Notes: generated by a model not told the origin, from the sequence alone. 18,235 nucleotides of DNA from Caulobacterales bacterium 32-69-10 (GCA_002280485.1 NCED01000055.1:1-18235); one strand, 5' to 3'. Counted from the first letter of the stretch, positions 1 to 6,984 are shown. Numbers and translations: made by a program.

Positions 1-279
1 GCTCCCGCTGCGCCGGCCTCGGGTCCGGTCTACAAAAAACCGGACGACCAGACCCTGCGGAAGAAGCTGACCTCCCTGCAGTACGAGGTCACCCAGAAGG
101 AGGGCACGGAGCCTGCCTTCCACAACGAATACTGGGACAATAAAAAAGAGGGGATCTACGTGGACATCGTTTCGGGCGAACCCCTCTTCAGCTCGCTCGA
201 CAAGTTCGACCTTGAGCTGAAGAGCCTCTGCCTTCCGGGAGGCCTCGATCCAGGAGTCGGGCACGTCACTCCTCCTTGA
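1..279 (+). CDS. msrB: Peptide-methionine (R)-S-oxide reductase MsrB, broken fragment
   Basis: The frame is open from the first base. After an Ala/Pro-rich lead it reads [13 protein letters not shown], then [19 protein letters not shown] and [20 protein letters not shown], which is the N-terminal half of MsrB. MsrB repairs methionine-R-sulfoxide in proteins. In the family KFD is followed by SGTGWPSF and, much later, the catalytic Cys. Here the match stops at about base 210 and is replaced by an unrelated tail ending in VTPP and TGA at 277-279. The catalytic half is therefore missing and the product cannot be a working reductase. The start lies outside the window, and the Ala/Pro lead could be a linker from an upstream domain or from export. 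Base composition is lower in GC (runs of AAAAAA) than the genes to the right. The break may be a true gene disruption or an assembly join. Confidence 0.8.
   Translation, partial: APAAPASGPVYKKPDDQTLRKKLTSLQYEVTQKEGTEPAFHNEYWDNKKEGIYVDIVSGEPLFSSLDKFDLELKSLCLPGGLDPGVGHVTPP
211..264 (-). CDS. First 18 codons of an unidentified gene, cut at the junction
   Basis: On the minus strand a perfect AAGGAGG (271-277) lies 6 nt before a GTG at 264-262. This GTG begins just after the TGA of the upstream glycosyltransferase gene (268-266). The reading [18 protein letters not shown] follows. From base 210 leftward the same frame stays open but is only the antisense of msrB, so the genuine gene appears cut near 211. 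By position it is the next gene of the polysaccharide operon. A deacetylase or another transferase would be usual there, but 18 residues are too few to identify it. The start choice is inferred from the strong ribosome site and the near-zero spacing. Confidence 0.4.
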
Positions 280-919
280 GGCCGAGAAGCTTGCGCGCGC
301 CGATGGCCATCCAGCGGACAACCCCAGCCCAGTCGCGGACATGGGCGGCGTCGGTGGTGGGGGTCTGGCCGAAGCTGAAGGCGCGTCTGAGCGCGTAGGA
401 CACCCGGCAGCGGTGGTCGGGGGCATGCTCATAGACCCAGGCCTCGGCGGCCCAGGCGAACACCGCGCCGCGCCGGTCCAGCGCCTGGTACAGCCGGTCG
501 TCCTCTCCGCCGACCTGGTCATAGGCCGGGTCGAAGGGCTGCGGACCATCGAGGGCGCCCTTACGGGTCATCAGCGAATTGCCGCACTTGTGGACGGACA
601 GCAGCGACTTCAGCCAGGTCGTCGGCGCTTCCTCGTCGTCGTCGAGAAAGGCGACATAGGGCGCGTGGATCAAGGCCAGGCCCGTGTTGCGGGCGGTAGC
701 CACGCCCGGGTGCGGCTCGTGGGCGTAGATCAGCGGCACGGGCGACGCCGAGGTCAGGGCGTCCACCACCGGCGCGGCCGAGCCCTCGGGGGAATTGTCG
801 ACCACCACGATGGCGCCGATCAGCTGTGCGGCGTCCTCCTGCGCGAACAGGGAGCGCAGGGCGCGCGCCAGGCTTTCGGGCCGGCGCAGGGTGGGCATGA
901 GGACGGCGACCTCGCCCAT
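266..919 (-). CDS. GT2-family glycosyltransferase, unusually short (apparent internal deletion)
   Basis: The 217-aa product is a GT-A fold family 2 glycosyltransferase, expected at the cytoplasmic face adding a sugar to a lipid-linked glycan. Visible motifs are [14 protein letters not shown] (4-17), [10 protein letters not shown] (38-47), [10 protein letters not shown] (72-81), the metal-binding DDD at 93-95, GNSLMTR (113-119) and the GGEDD acceptor/base motif (137-141). The ATG at 919-917 overlaps the TGA of the preceding gene by one base (TGATG), so translation is probably coupled. A further 36 in-frame codons upstream lie inside that neighbour and were not used. Only ~20 residues separate DDD from GNSLM, against ~70 between DSD and SNLL in the adjacent paralogue, so about 50 residues of the usual core are missing. 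An HfsL-type holdfast transferase is possible but unproven. Confidence 0.8.
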   Translation of the reverse strand: MGEVAVLMPTLRRPESLARALRSLFAQEDAAQLIGAIVVVDNSPEGSAAPVVDALTSASPVPLIYAHEPHPGVATARNTGLALIHAPYVAFLDDDEEAPTTWLKSLLSVHKCGNSLMTRKGALDGPQPFDPAYDQVGGEDDRLYQALDRRGAVFAWAAEAWVYEHAPDHRCRVSYALRRAFSFGQTPTTDAAHVRDWAGVVRWMAIGARKLLGLKEE

Positions 920-1863
920 CACACCACCTCGGCGTAGAGGGCGGCGCGGTAGAGCTTGGTGGCGGCCACGCGAACGGTCATGGGCGCGGCGGCGGCCAGG
1001 GCGAGCCGGCGCAGCAGTGGCTTCCACACCGCCCGGCCGGGCAGGGCGCGCAGCTTTCTGGCCGCCCGGTAGACCGGGAATTCGCGGGTGACGTCGGGGT
1101 GCAGCTCAGCCATCCGTCCAAAGTTGGCCGGCGACTGGTCGTACTTGCGCAGCAGCGCCTGATCGGTGTCGAGGCCGAGGTGCGAGGCGGGGTTGTCGAC
1201 GTGGCGCACATCGAAGCGCCGGCCGACCCGGATGGCCCACTCCACGTCTTCCCAGCCCCAGCCCTTGAAGCCCTCGTCGAAGGCCTCGAGGTCGAACACC
1301 TCGCGGCGGACCAAAAGGTTGGAGGTGCACAGGGACTTGGCCGGCTCCAGGGCGCGCACGGCGGCGGGCCGGCAATCGCCCCGGAGCGACAGGGCTCGGT
1401 GCAGGCCGCGCGCCGGGTCGAGCGGGGTGCGGTCGAGGGTGAAGCCGCCGAAGGCCACGGCGGGGTCTTCCGCCGCGATCAGGGCCAGGTAGTCGGCCAG
1501 GAAGGCGGGGCCGTCCGGCAGCATGTCGGAATCGAGGAACAGCAGGTGGCGGGCGCGGCCGTTGGTCATCAGCCGGTTGCGGCCCTTGGAGCGGCCCTCG
1601 TTGGCGGAGAGCCGGACAAAGCGCGCGGGGGCCGCCATGGCGGCGACCGTTTCGCCTGTGCGGGCGGCCAGGGCCTCGTCGCCCGAGCCGTCGTCCAGCA
1701 CCACGATCTCGACGGCGCCGTTCAGCCCCTGGGCCTCGGCGTCCAGGGCCGCGAGCAGGCCGGTGGGGTCGTCGCGGAAAAAGGGGATCAGCACCGACAG
1801 GCGCGGGCTCGCGCCGCCCCAGGCGGCGTTGTCGATGGTCCAGGCGCCGGTGTGGGCGGTCAC
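919..1863 (-). CDS. hfsG: Glycosyltransferase family 2, HfsG-like (holdfast polysaccharide)
   Basis: This 314-aa GT2 enzyme has RLSVLIPFFRDD (21-32), VVLDDGSGDE (54-63), NEGRSKGRNRL (88-98), the DSD metal motif (111-113), SNLLVRREVF (181-190) and the GWGWEDVEW motif (201-209), all typical of complete GT-A transferases. It probably transfers a sugar, in Caulobacter an N-acetylglucosamine, onto the undecaprenyl-linked holdfast repeat unit in the cytoplasm. The start is GTG at 1863-1861 and overlaps the flippase stop in a 4-base GTGA, which suggests translational coupling. The neighbours are the initiating transferase and flippase in the same order as Caulobacter hfsE-hfsF-hfsG, which is the main reason for the symbol. 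GT2 sequence alone does not fix the sugar or polysaccharide, so an exopolysaccharide other than holdfast is the alternative. Confidence 0.8.
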   Translation of the reverse strand: MTAHTGAWTIDNAAWGGASPRLSVLIPFFRDDPTGLLAALDAEAQGLNGAVEIVVLDDGSGDEALAARTGETVAAMAAPARFVRLSANEGRSKGRNRLMTNGRARHLLFLDSDMLPDGPAFLADYLALIAAEDPAVAFGGFTLDRTPLDPARGLHRALSLRGDCRPAAVRALEPAKSLCTSNLLVRREVFDLEAFDEGFKGWGWEDVEWAIRVGRRFDVRHVDNPASHLGLDTDQALLRKYDQSPANFGRMAELHPDVTREFPVYRAARKLRALPGRAVWKPLLRRLALAAAAPMTVRVAATKLYRAALYAEVV

Positions 1864-3362
1864 GAGGCTTCATCCTCCTTGCTGGTCATGCCGGCGAAGG
1901 CGGGGACCAGGACTCTGTTGGAGCGGCCGAACCGCGACCGGACGAGGTCCAGCCCATGGCTGCGGACGCCGCCCGGATTGATGGCCACGATCGCCGCGGC
2001 GTAGACCACCGCCCCGACCCCGGCCTTGAGGAACAGCTCCGCAAAGCCGCCGAGGTCCGGCAGCACCGAGATGACCAGGGCCATGACGGCCGTGGCCGCG
2101 CCGGCGCCGGCCATGGCGCCCCAGGGGATCGGCAGCTGCAGGCAGCGGCGTCCAAGGCCATAGGAGGCGATCATGCCCACGCCGTAGCTGGCGGCGGTCG
2201 ACCACATGGCGCCGTCGAGGCCGAAGCGGGGGATCAGCAGCAGGCACAGCGCGAGGTTGACGAGGGCGGGCACGCCGACGGCGACCATCTGCAGCCCGGT
2301 GCGCCGGGCCAGGGTGAAGGCGGTGTGCAGATAGTAGGTGGACAGGCCCGAAAACAGGGCCCCGGCGGCGATCCACGGGGTGACGCGGGCGGCCTGGGCG
2401 GTCAGGTCGGCGCCGACCATGACCTGGGCGAGGGGCTGGGCGACCAGCGCCAGGCCCGCGGCGGCCGGCAGGGCGACGATCAGCAGCATGGCCGCCTGGT
2501 TCAGGGCGGTCTGGCGCAGCCCCGCCTCGCCGCCGCGCTCCAGGGCGGCGACGGCGGCGGGGCCGCCGGCCATGCCGATCCACAGGAAGATCACGTCGAG
2601 GGTGCGGTTCGAAAGGGTGTAGCCGGCGTGGTAGGCGCCCACGGCGGCCTCGCCTGAGTAGGCCGCCAGCACGAAGCGATCGGTGGTGGCCAGCGCCAGG
2701 CTGAGCATCAGCGACAGCGACAGCGGGATTCCGTAGGCGAGAAAGCGGTGCATCCGCTTGCGATCGAAGCTGCCTCGACGGGCGATCTCCAGCTCCGGGG
2801 GCAGGGCGAAGATCAGGCAGAGGGCGCTGACCGCCCCGATGCCCACGAAGGGCGAGGCGGCGCCGAGGCCCGTGAAGCCGGCCAAGAGGCCGCCGGCGAG
2901 GAAGCCGCCGCCGGTGACGACCATGTCGAAGACAGCGAAGCCCTTCACGTCGCCGGCGGCCCGGCGCCGCTCCTGCGAGATCTTGAGCAGCCCTCGCGCC
3001 ACGGCCGAGATCAGGCCGGACGCAATGGCCACCTTCAGGTCGAAGCTGATCGGGGCGAAGGCGAAGATGAGGGCGGCGAGGATCGGGGTCGCGAAACCGA
3101 GCACCGCGAAGGCGCCATAGACCGTGGCGAACAGGTTGTCCCGGTCCGCCCCTTCCGGTTCGGCGGCGTAGAAGCGGGCCATGGCCGCCTCGATCCACGT
3201 CATCGACAGGGTGTGGCCGAGGGTGGCGACCGAGAAGGCCAGGGCGTAGTCGCCATAGGCCTGCGGCGACATCAGCCGGGTGAAGACCAGGATCGAGCCG
3301 AACCCGGCCACCGCCTGGACGATGTTGACCGGCAGGTAGCCGAGGACCCCGCGCCAGAACAT
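1860..3362 (-). CDS. hfsF: Polysaccharide flippase, Wzx/HfsF-like
   Basis: The 500-aa product is very hydrophobic, with about 12-14 predicted membrane helices. It starts with the characteristic NIVQAVAGFGSILVFTRLMSPQAYGDYALA stretch (written here only as a landmark around residues 13-42) of Wzx/MATE-like exporters. It should flip lipid-linked repeat units across the inner membrane. The ATG at 3362 lies 9 nt after the hfsE-like stop, and the end overlaps the hfsG-like GTG by 4 bases. The last ~17 residues (VLVPAFAGMTSKEDEAS) are not flippase sequence. They are the translation of a palindromic intergenic-type repeat at 1882-1910 that has become the 3' end of the gene. The call as a flippase is firm. 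The assignment to holdfast rests on gene order. Confidence 0.85.
   Translation of the reverse strand: MFWRGVLGYLPVNIVQAVAGFGSILVFTRLMSPQAYGDYALAFSVATLGHTLSMTWIEAAMARFYAAEPEGADRDNLFATVYGAFAVLGFATPILAALIFAFAPISFDLKVAIASGLISAVARGLLKISQERRRAAGDVKGFAVFDMVVTGGGFLAGGLLAGFTGLGAASPFVGIGAVSALCLIFALPPELEIARRGSFDRKRMHRFLAYGIPLSLSLMLSLALATTDRFVLAAYSGEAAVGAYHAGYTLSNRTLDVIFLWIGMAGGPAAVAALERGGEAGLRQTALNQAAMLLIVALPAAAGLALVAQPLAQVMVGADLTAQAARVTPWIAAGALFSGLSTYYLHTAFTLARRTGLQMVAVGVPALVNLALCLLLIPRFGLDGAMWSTAASYGVGMIASYGLGRRCLQLPIPWGAMAGAGAATAVMALVISVLPDLGGFAELFLKAGVGAVVYAAAIVAINPGGVRSHGLDLVRSRFGRSNRVLVPAFAGMTSKEDEAS
1882..1910. repeat. REP-like palindromic repeat inside the 3' end of the flippase gene
   Basis: CTGGTC (1882-1887) pairs with GACCAG (1905-1910). 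Inside, CC (1891-1892) and GC (1894-1895) pair with GC (1900-1901) and GG (1903-1904) around a GAAG loop. Read on the minus strand it gives VPAFAGMT, a translation commonly seen for alphaproteobacterial dispersed palindromic repeats. Here it is read through as coding sequence and supplies the C-terminus of the flippase. Identification as that repeat family is from recall of the motif, not from a search. Confidence 0.65.
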
Positions 3363-3371
3363 CGGCGGCCC

Positions 3372-4883
3372 TTAGCGGATCGAATCCCTGTCCCCGAGCA
3401 GGCAGGGCAGGGTGATCAGCATGATCCACATGTCGAACCAGAGCGACTGACGCTCGATGTACTCGACGTCGAGCACCACCCGGCGGCGGACCTCCTCGCG
3501 GGTGTGGACAGGGCCCCTGGAGCCGTTGACCTGGGCCCAGCCGGTGATGCCGGGCTTCATGCGGTGGCGCCAGGCGTATTCAGCCACCAGGCGCTGGCTC
3601 TCCTCGCCGGCGGTCATCATGCCGATGGGGTGCGGGCGCGGGCCGACCAGCGACATCTCGCCGGTCAGGACGTTGAAGATCTGCGGCAGTTCGTCGAGGC
3701 TGGTGCGGCGGATGAAGCGGCCGACACGGGTCACCCGGTCGTCGTCCTTGCGGACCTGCTGGGCGGCGGTGTGGTCGGTGGCCTCCACGCGCATGGAGCG
3801 GAACTTCCACACCACGATGGCCTCGTTGTTGAAGCCGTGGCGGCGCTGGCGGAACAGGATCGGGCCCGGGCTGTCCAGGCGGATGGCGAGGGCCACGATG
3901 GCCATCACCGGCAGGGCCACTAGCAGGCCGAGCGAGCCGCACACCAGGTCCTGAACCCGCTTGGAGAAGGCGCGCCGCTCGTCTTCCTGCACGCCAGAGA
4001 CCTGGGTCAGGGGGGCGTCGGCGAGGCGCGACAGGGTGGAGGCGCGGGTGTCCTGGCCTTCCACGTCCACGAACAGGGTGACGGCGTTGGGCAGGACGCG
4101 CAGCTGCTCGATCAGGCCCCGCACCCGGGTCTGGGCGGAGGAGGTGACGGTGATGACGATGCGGTCGACGAAGGGCAGGATCTTGTGCTCGAGCAGGGCG
4201 GCGGTGTCGCCCAGAACCGGCACGCCCTGAAGATCCTTCGGCACGCGGTCGGAGCGGTCGTCGAAGATGCCCAGCACGTTCACTTCGCGGCTGGCCAGGG
4301 CGCTCTGGATCAGGCGCGCGGCGTTGGCGGTGGCGCCGACGACCACGACATTGGGGGTCAGCCGGCCCTGGCCGCGCCAGCGACGCACCGAGGTCCAGTC
4401 CCATAGATGGACGGCGCCGACGGCGACCAGCAGGGCGGCGCTGAGGCCGAGGGCGGCGACAAGACCGGTGGGGTAGGTCGCCAGGGCGACCAGCAGGCCG
4501 GCAAGCGCGCCGACGCCGCAGGCGCTGGCGATGCGCATCAGATGGCTGAGCAGGCTTTCGCGCTGGGTGAAGGCGTAGGCCTTGAGCGTGCTCAGGGCCC
4601 ATAGGGTCGCCACCGCGACGGCGACCAGGGGCAGGATCATGCCGAGGGGCTGGGCCATCACGCCCTGCGGCGCGCCGAACGCGGCGGCGCCGATGGAGAC
4701 GGGGATCACCACGGCGTAATCGAGTCCGCGGAACACCCGCACCAGGGTGGGGCCGCTCAGCCGTTCGCGCACCGGCGCCAGCCGTTCGGGGCGGAACGGA
4801 CCGCGGCGGTGCGCCGCGTCCTCGGCTGTGGGGGCGGCCGGGAGCTCGGTCGGAACGGGGGCGGAGGCGGGGAGGGCGGCCAT
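3372..4883 (-). CDS. hfsE: Undecaprenyl-phosphate sugar-phosphate transferase, HfsE-like
   Basis: This 503-aa polyprenol-phosphate hexose-1-phosphate transferase starts lipid-linked glycan synthesis by moving a sugar phosphate from a nucleotide sugar to undecaprenyl phosphate in the inner membrane. Four to five N-terminal membrane helices (about 55-165) are followed by a Rossmann-like CoA-binding domain with VVVGATANAAR (180-190). A further hydrophobic helix (about 315-333) leads into the catalytic sugar-transferase domain, with KFRSMR (360-365), the DELPQ motif (397-401), GPRPHP (414-419) and KPGITGWAQVNG (443-454). Length is normal for the WbaP/PssY/HfsE type. The ATG at 4883 has GAGGAC a few bases upstream. 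It is the first gene of the operon, 9 nt before the flippase. Caulobacter has several redundant enzymes of this kind, so the exact polysaccharide is inferred from gene order. Confidence 0.88.
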   Translation of the reverse strand: MAALPASAPVPTELPAAPTAEDAAHRRGPFRPERLAPVRERLSGPTLVRVFRGLDYAVVIPVSIGAAAFGAPQGVMAQPLGMILPLVAVAVATLWALSTLKAYAFTQRESLLSHLMRIASACGVGALAGLLVALATYPTGLVAALGLSAALLVAVGAVHLWDWTSVRRWRGQGRLTPNVVVVGATANAARLIQSALASREVNVLGIFDDRSDRVPKDLQGVPVLGDTAALLEHKILPFVDRIVITVTSSAQTRVRGLIEQLRVLPNAVTLFVDVEGQDTRASTLSRLADAPLTQVSGVQEDERRAFSKRVQDLVCGSLGLLVALPVMAIVALAIRLDSPGPILFRQRRHGFNNEAIVVWKFRSMRVEATDHTAAQQVRKDDDRVTRVGRFIRRTSLDELPQIFNVLTGEMSLVGPRPHPIGMMTAGEESQRLVAEYAWRHRMKPGITGWAQVNGSRGPVHTREEVRRRVVLDVEYIERQSLWFDMWIMLITLPCLLGDRDSIR

Positions 4884-4930
4884 GAAGTCCTCGGAAATGG
4901 TCGGGAAACAGCATGCCGCATCGCCATAAG

Positions 4931-4951
4931 CGTCCCGTTAACGGCGGGACG
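4931..4951. promoter_or_regulatory. Inverted repeat upstream of the hfsE-like operon
   Basis: CGTCCCG (4931-4937) and CGGGACG (4945-4951) form a perfect 7-bp dyad. Its centre contains the 10-bp palindrome CCGTTAACGG (4935-4944). It lies 48-68 bases upstream of the hfsE-like ATG in the 258-bp region shared with the divergent small gene, a fitting place for an operator. The TTAAC core recalls a CtrA half site, but no second TTAA at the required distance was found. No regulator is assigned. Confidence 0.35.
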
Positions 4952-5141
4952 ATTGCACGGTCGAGCCGCGGCGATATCCCTGAGGACGACTTTGTGCTAA
5001 GGTGGATTCATCGACGAGCGGTCCGCTCCCGAGACCTTCGTGCAGACATGGCCATCCTCGCACCGCCGGCCTAGCTGCCGCGCTGGCGCGTCCCCGGTCC
5101 CGTCTCACCCGCGGCGGACGCTGACCCAAAGGAGCGACACG

Positions 5142-5444
5142 ATGAGCATGGCCGAACGGATTCTGACGATGGACGACGCGTCGCTGGTGCGCCTGCGCGA
5201 CAACGCCCGCCGGCTCGAGGCCTCGCCCGGCCGTCAGCAGAACGAAGCCGCGGCCCTGGTTCCGCTGATCGAGGCCGAGCTGGCCGAGCGCGAATCCAAG
5301 AAGCCGGTCAAGAAGGTCTCCAAGGCCACCCTGGCTTCGCAGGCCGCCAAGGCCGCCAAGGCCGCCAAGCTGGCCGCCGCCATCGAGGCCAACGCCGAGG
5401 CGCGCGAAGCCGCGGCCGAAGCCCGCGAAGCCGCCGCCGGCTAG
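5142..5444 (+). CDS. Small Lys/Ala-rich hypothetical protein
   Basis: The ATG at 5142 is chosen because AAAGGAG (5128-5134) lies 7 nt upstream. In-frame codons before it have no such site. The 100-aa product has a mixed N-terminal half (MSMAERILTMDDASLVRLRDNARRL, residues 1-25, predicted helical) and a strongly helical, charged tail. The tail has a basic patch KKPVKKVSK and Ala/Lys repeats (AAKAAKAAK), ending in a repeated EAREAAA unit. It looks like a histone-H1-like or coiled-coil tail and could bind nucleic acid, but no family was recognised. No signal peptide or membrane helix is visible. It stands alone between the divergent polysaccharide operon and tRNA-Ser. A GCGCACC/GGTGCGC dyad at 5494-5509, without a T tract, lies about 50 bases downstream. 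Confidence 0.7.
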   Translation: MSMAERILTMDDASLVRLRDNARRLEASPGRQQNEAAALVPLIEAELAERESKKPVKKVSKATLASQAAKAAKAAKLAAAIEANAEAREAAAEAREAAAG

Positions 5445-5538
5445 GACGGCATTGCCCGGCCGCCGGCTTTTGGCTAAGAGGGACGGCCCTGACGCGCACC
5501 CCGGTGCGCCGACGGGATAAGCTGAATGAAATCAGCAT

Positions 5539-5628
5539 GGTGACGTGGCCGAGTGGCTGAAGGCAACGGTTTGCTAAATCGTCATACGTGAAAGCGTATC
5601 CAGGGTTCGAATCCCTGCGTCACCGCCA
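5539..5628 (+). tRNA. tRNA-Ser (anticodon GCU)
   Basis: The acceptor stem GGTGACG (5539-5545) pairs perfectly with CGTCACC (5618-5624), followed by discriminator G and an encoded CCA (5626-5628). The anticodon stem ACGGT/ATCGT encloses loop TTGCTAA with anticodon GCT at 5573-5575, reading serine AGC/AGU codons. The long variable arm (about 5583-5600) is the class II hallmark of serine tRNAs, and the T arm has GGTTCGAATCC. All parts look intact. No integrase or duplicated 3' end nearby suggests use as an attachment site. Confidence 0.96.
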
Positions 5629-5634
5629 CTCAGT

Positions 5635-5654
5635 CCAGGAGCGTCGTCTCCTGG
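5635..5654. terminator. Hairpin just after tRNA-Ser
   Basis: CCAGGAG (5635-5641) and CTCCTGG (5648-5654) form a perfect 7-bp stem with a 6-nt loop, beginning 7 bases after the tRNA CCA end. Its position suits tRNA transcript termination or 3' processing. No T tract follows, so it is a weak intrinsic terminator at best. Confidence 0.4.
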
Positions 5655-5743
5655 GCGGAGTGAACCGGCAAGGGCCGGAATTTCCGCAGGTTATTTCTCC
5701 GGCAGTCGCCGTTGCGGCTTGACCTCGAACCGCTCCGACGTGC

Positions 5744-6457
5744 TCACCCCACCCCGATAAGCGGGTTCGGCGCACCTTTCGAGACCCAGTAGGCGACACC
5801 AGAGGCGACGGCCGCTGCAGCGACAGCGCGCCATAGGGGGGCGGCGCGCATCGGGGCCTCGCCTGGGCGGGCGCGTCGTGCGCCACGGACCATCGGGCTG
5901 ATCAGATTCTCGCGCTTGAACAGCAGGTACGAGAGCACCGCCGCGATGTGCAGGGCCACCAGGACGAGGAGCAGGTTGAAGACGATCTCGTGTAGCTCAG
6001 CGGCCCCGCGCGCGGTGTCGAAGCTGACGTAGATCGACAGCGGCCCGCCTTCGATCCCGTCCACATCGACAGCGAAAAGCCCCAGCCCGATCTGCAGGGC
6101 CAGCAGGCCCAGCATCCCTATGACGCTCCATCCGCCCATGGGGTTGTGGCCGTGGAACACCGGCCCTCCGCTGCGGCCGATAAGGCTACGGGCATAGCGC
6201 CCCACCGCCATCGGGCCCCGCACAAAGGTGGCAAAACGCGCAGTCGAGCTGCCGAACAGCCCCCAAAGCGTCCGGAACACCAGCAGGGCGAGCAGGAGAA
6301 AGCCCGCCCGCCGGTGCCAGTCCATCATGTGCTGCTCCGCCGTCCACCACAGGGTGGGAAGCAGCGCGGCCATCGCCCAGTGGACCATACGGACTGGCAA
6401 GTCCCAGACCCGGGCAAGGGCGGCTTCACCCTCGCCCGGCGGCGGGTTCGTCATCAT
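5744..6457 (-). CDS. Cytochrome b561-family di-haem membrane protein
   Basis: The 237-aa product resembles the bacterial cytochrome b561 / Ni-Fe hydrogenase B-type cytochrome family, which passes electrons between the quinone pool and periplasmic or membrane redox partners. An N-terminal VWDLPVRMVHWAMA (17-30) is followed by four to five membrane helices. Candidate axial haem ligands are His26, His48, His156 and His170, and the GHNPMGGWSV segment (103-112) is typical. It ends with an extra hydrophobic segment (209-225). The ATG at 6457 overlaps the TGA of the cytochrome c gene (ATGA), so the two are translated together and probably form one electron-transfer pair. The physiological donor or acceptor cannot be told. 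No hydrogenase subunits are nearby. Confidence 0.85.
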   Translation of the reverse strand: MMTNPPPGEGEAALARVWDLPVRMVHWAMAALLPTLWWTAEQHMMDWHRRAGFLLLALLVFRTLWGLFGSSTARFATFVRGPMAVGRYARSLIGRSGGPVFHGHNPMGGWSVIGMLGLLALQIGLGLFAVDVDGIEGGPLSIYVSFDTARGAAELHEIVFNLLLVLVALHIAAVLSYLLFKRENLISPMVRGARRARPGEAPMRAAPLWRAVAAAAVASGVAYWVSKGAPNPLIGVG

Positions 6458-6984
6458 TCGTCCCGCTGCCTGAACGTCTGGTGGCAGTTCCTGCAGGCCA
6501 GCCCGAGTTCGGTCGCACCGGCCTTGATCGCGGTGATGTCGCCCGCTTGGACAGTCGCGTTGAACTTCTCCGCCTCCGCGGCGAAGGCGTCGGCTCTGCT
6601 CTTGAATTCGTCGGGGCGCGCCCAGATCTCGGGCTTTGCCGCCGTCTTCACGCCGGCTTCCTGGCCAGTCCCTACTGGGAACCAGCTATGGAGTTGAGGC
6701 GCCAGCTCAGCGATCGTGGCGGCGTTGACTTGGTAGACGGCCGGTGAGGGGGCGCTCTTCTTGCCTTCGTCCTGCATCGCCTTGCTGGCGGCCCCGAATT
6801 TCTTCAGATTTTCCTGCCGCGTCTTGATGATGCCGGCGGCTCCCTCGGCGCCAGCCGCGGTGGCGCTCTCGCCGGCGTCCGCGGCGGCGTTGCTTGCCGC
6901 CGTCTCCTGCGGCTGGCCACAGGCGGTGAGAAGGCACGCGGCGGTCAAAGCTACAAAAGTGAGCGAAACTGTCCTCAACTTCAT
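6454..6984 (-). CDS. Class II cytochrome c (c'/c556-like) lipoprotein
   Basis: The 176-aa product begins with a lipoprotein signal peptide. After MKLRT and a hydrophobic core comes the lipobox LTAC with Cys22, so it is probably anchored in a membrane facing the periplasm. A Ser/Ala-rich linker (about 25-50) leads to a helical domain (IIKTRQENLKKFG at 52-64). A C-terminal haem site CRNCH (164-168) follows, the placement expected of class II cytochromes c'/c556, whose single c-haem sits near the C-terminus of a four-helix bundle. The ATG at 6984 has GGAGG only 2 bases upstream, unusually close, but no better start precedes the signal peptide. The next gene, a b561-type cytochrome, overlaps by 4 bases and is the likely redox partner. 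Confidence 0.88.
   Translation of the reverse strand: MKLRTVSLTFVALTAACLLTACGQPQETAASNAAADAGESATAAGAEGAAGIIKTRQENLKKFGAASKAMQDEGKKSAPSPAVYQVNAATIAELAPQLHSWFPVGTGQEAGVKTAAKPEIWARPDEFKSRADAFAAEAEKFNATVQAGDITAIKAGATELGLACRNCHQTFRQRDE

Noticed and set aside
1870..3429. A 519-codon minus-strand open frame overlapping the flippase in another frame
   Set aside because: The translation is Arg/Pro/Gly-rich. The true frame encodes an obvious polytopic membrane protein.
5539..5743. tRNA-Ser as an integration site of a mobile island
   Set aside because: No integrase gene, and no second copy of the tRNA 3' end was seen in the window.
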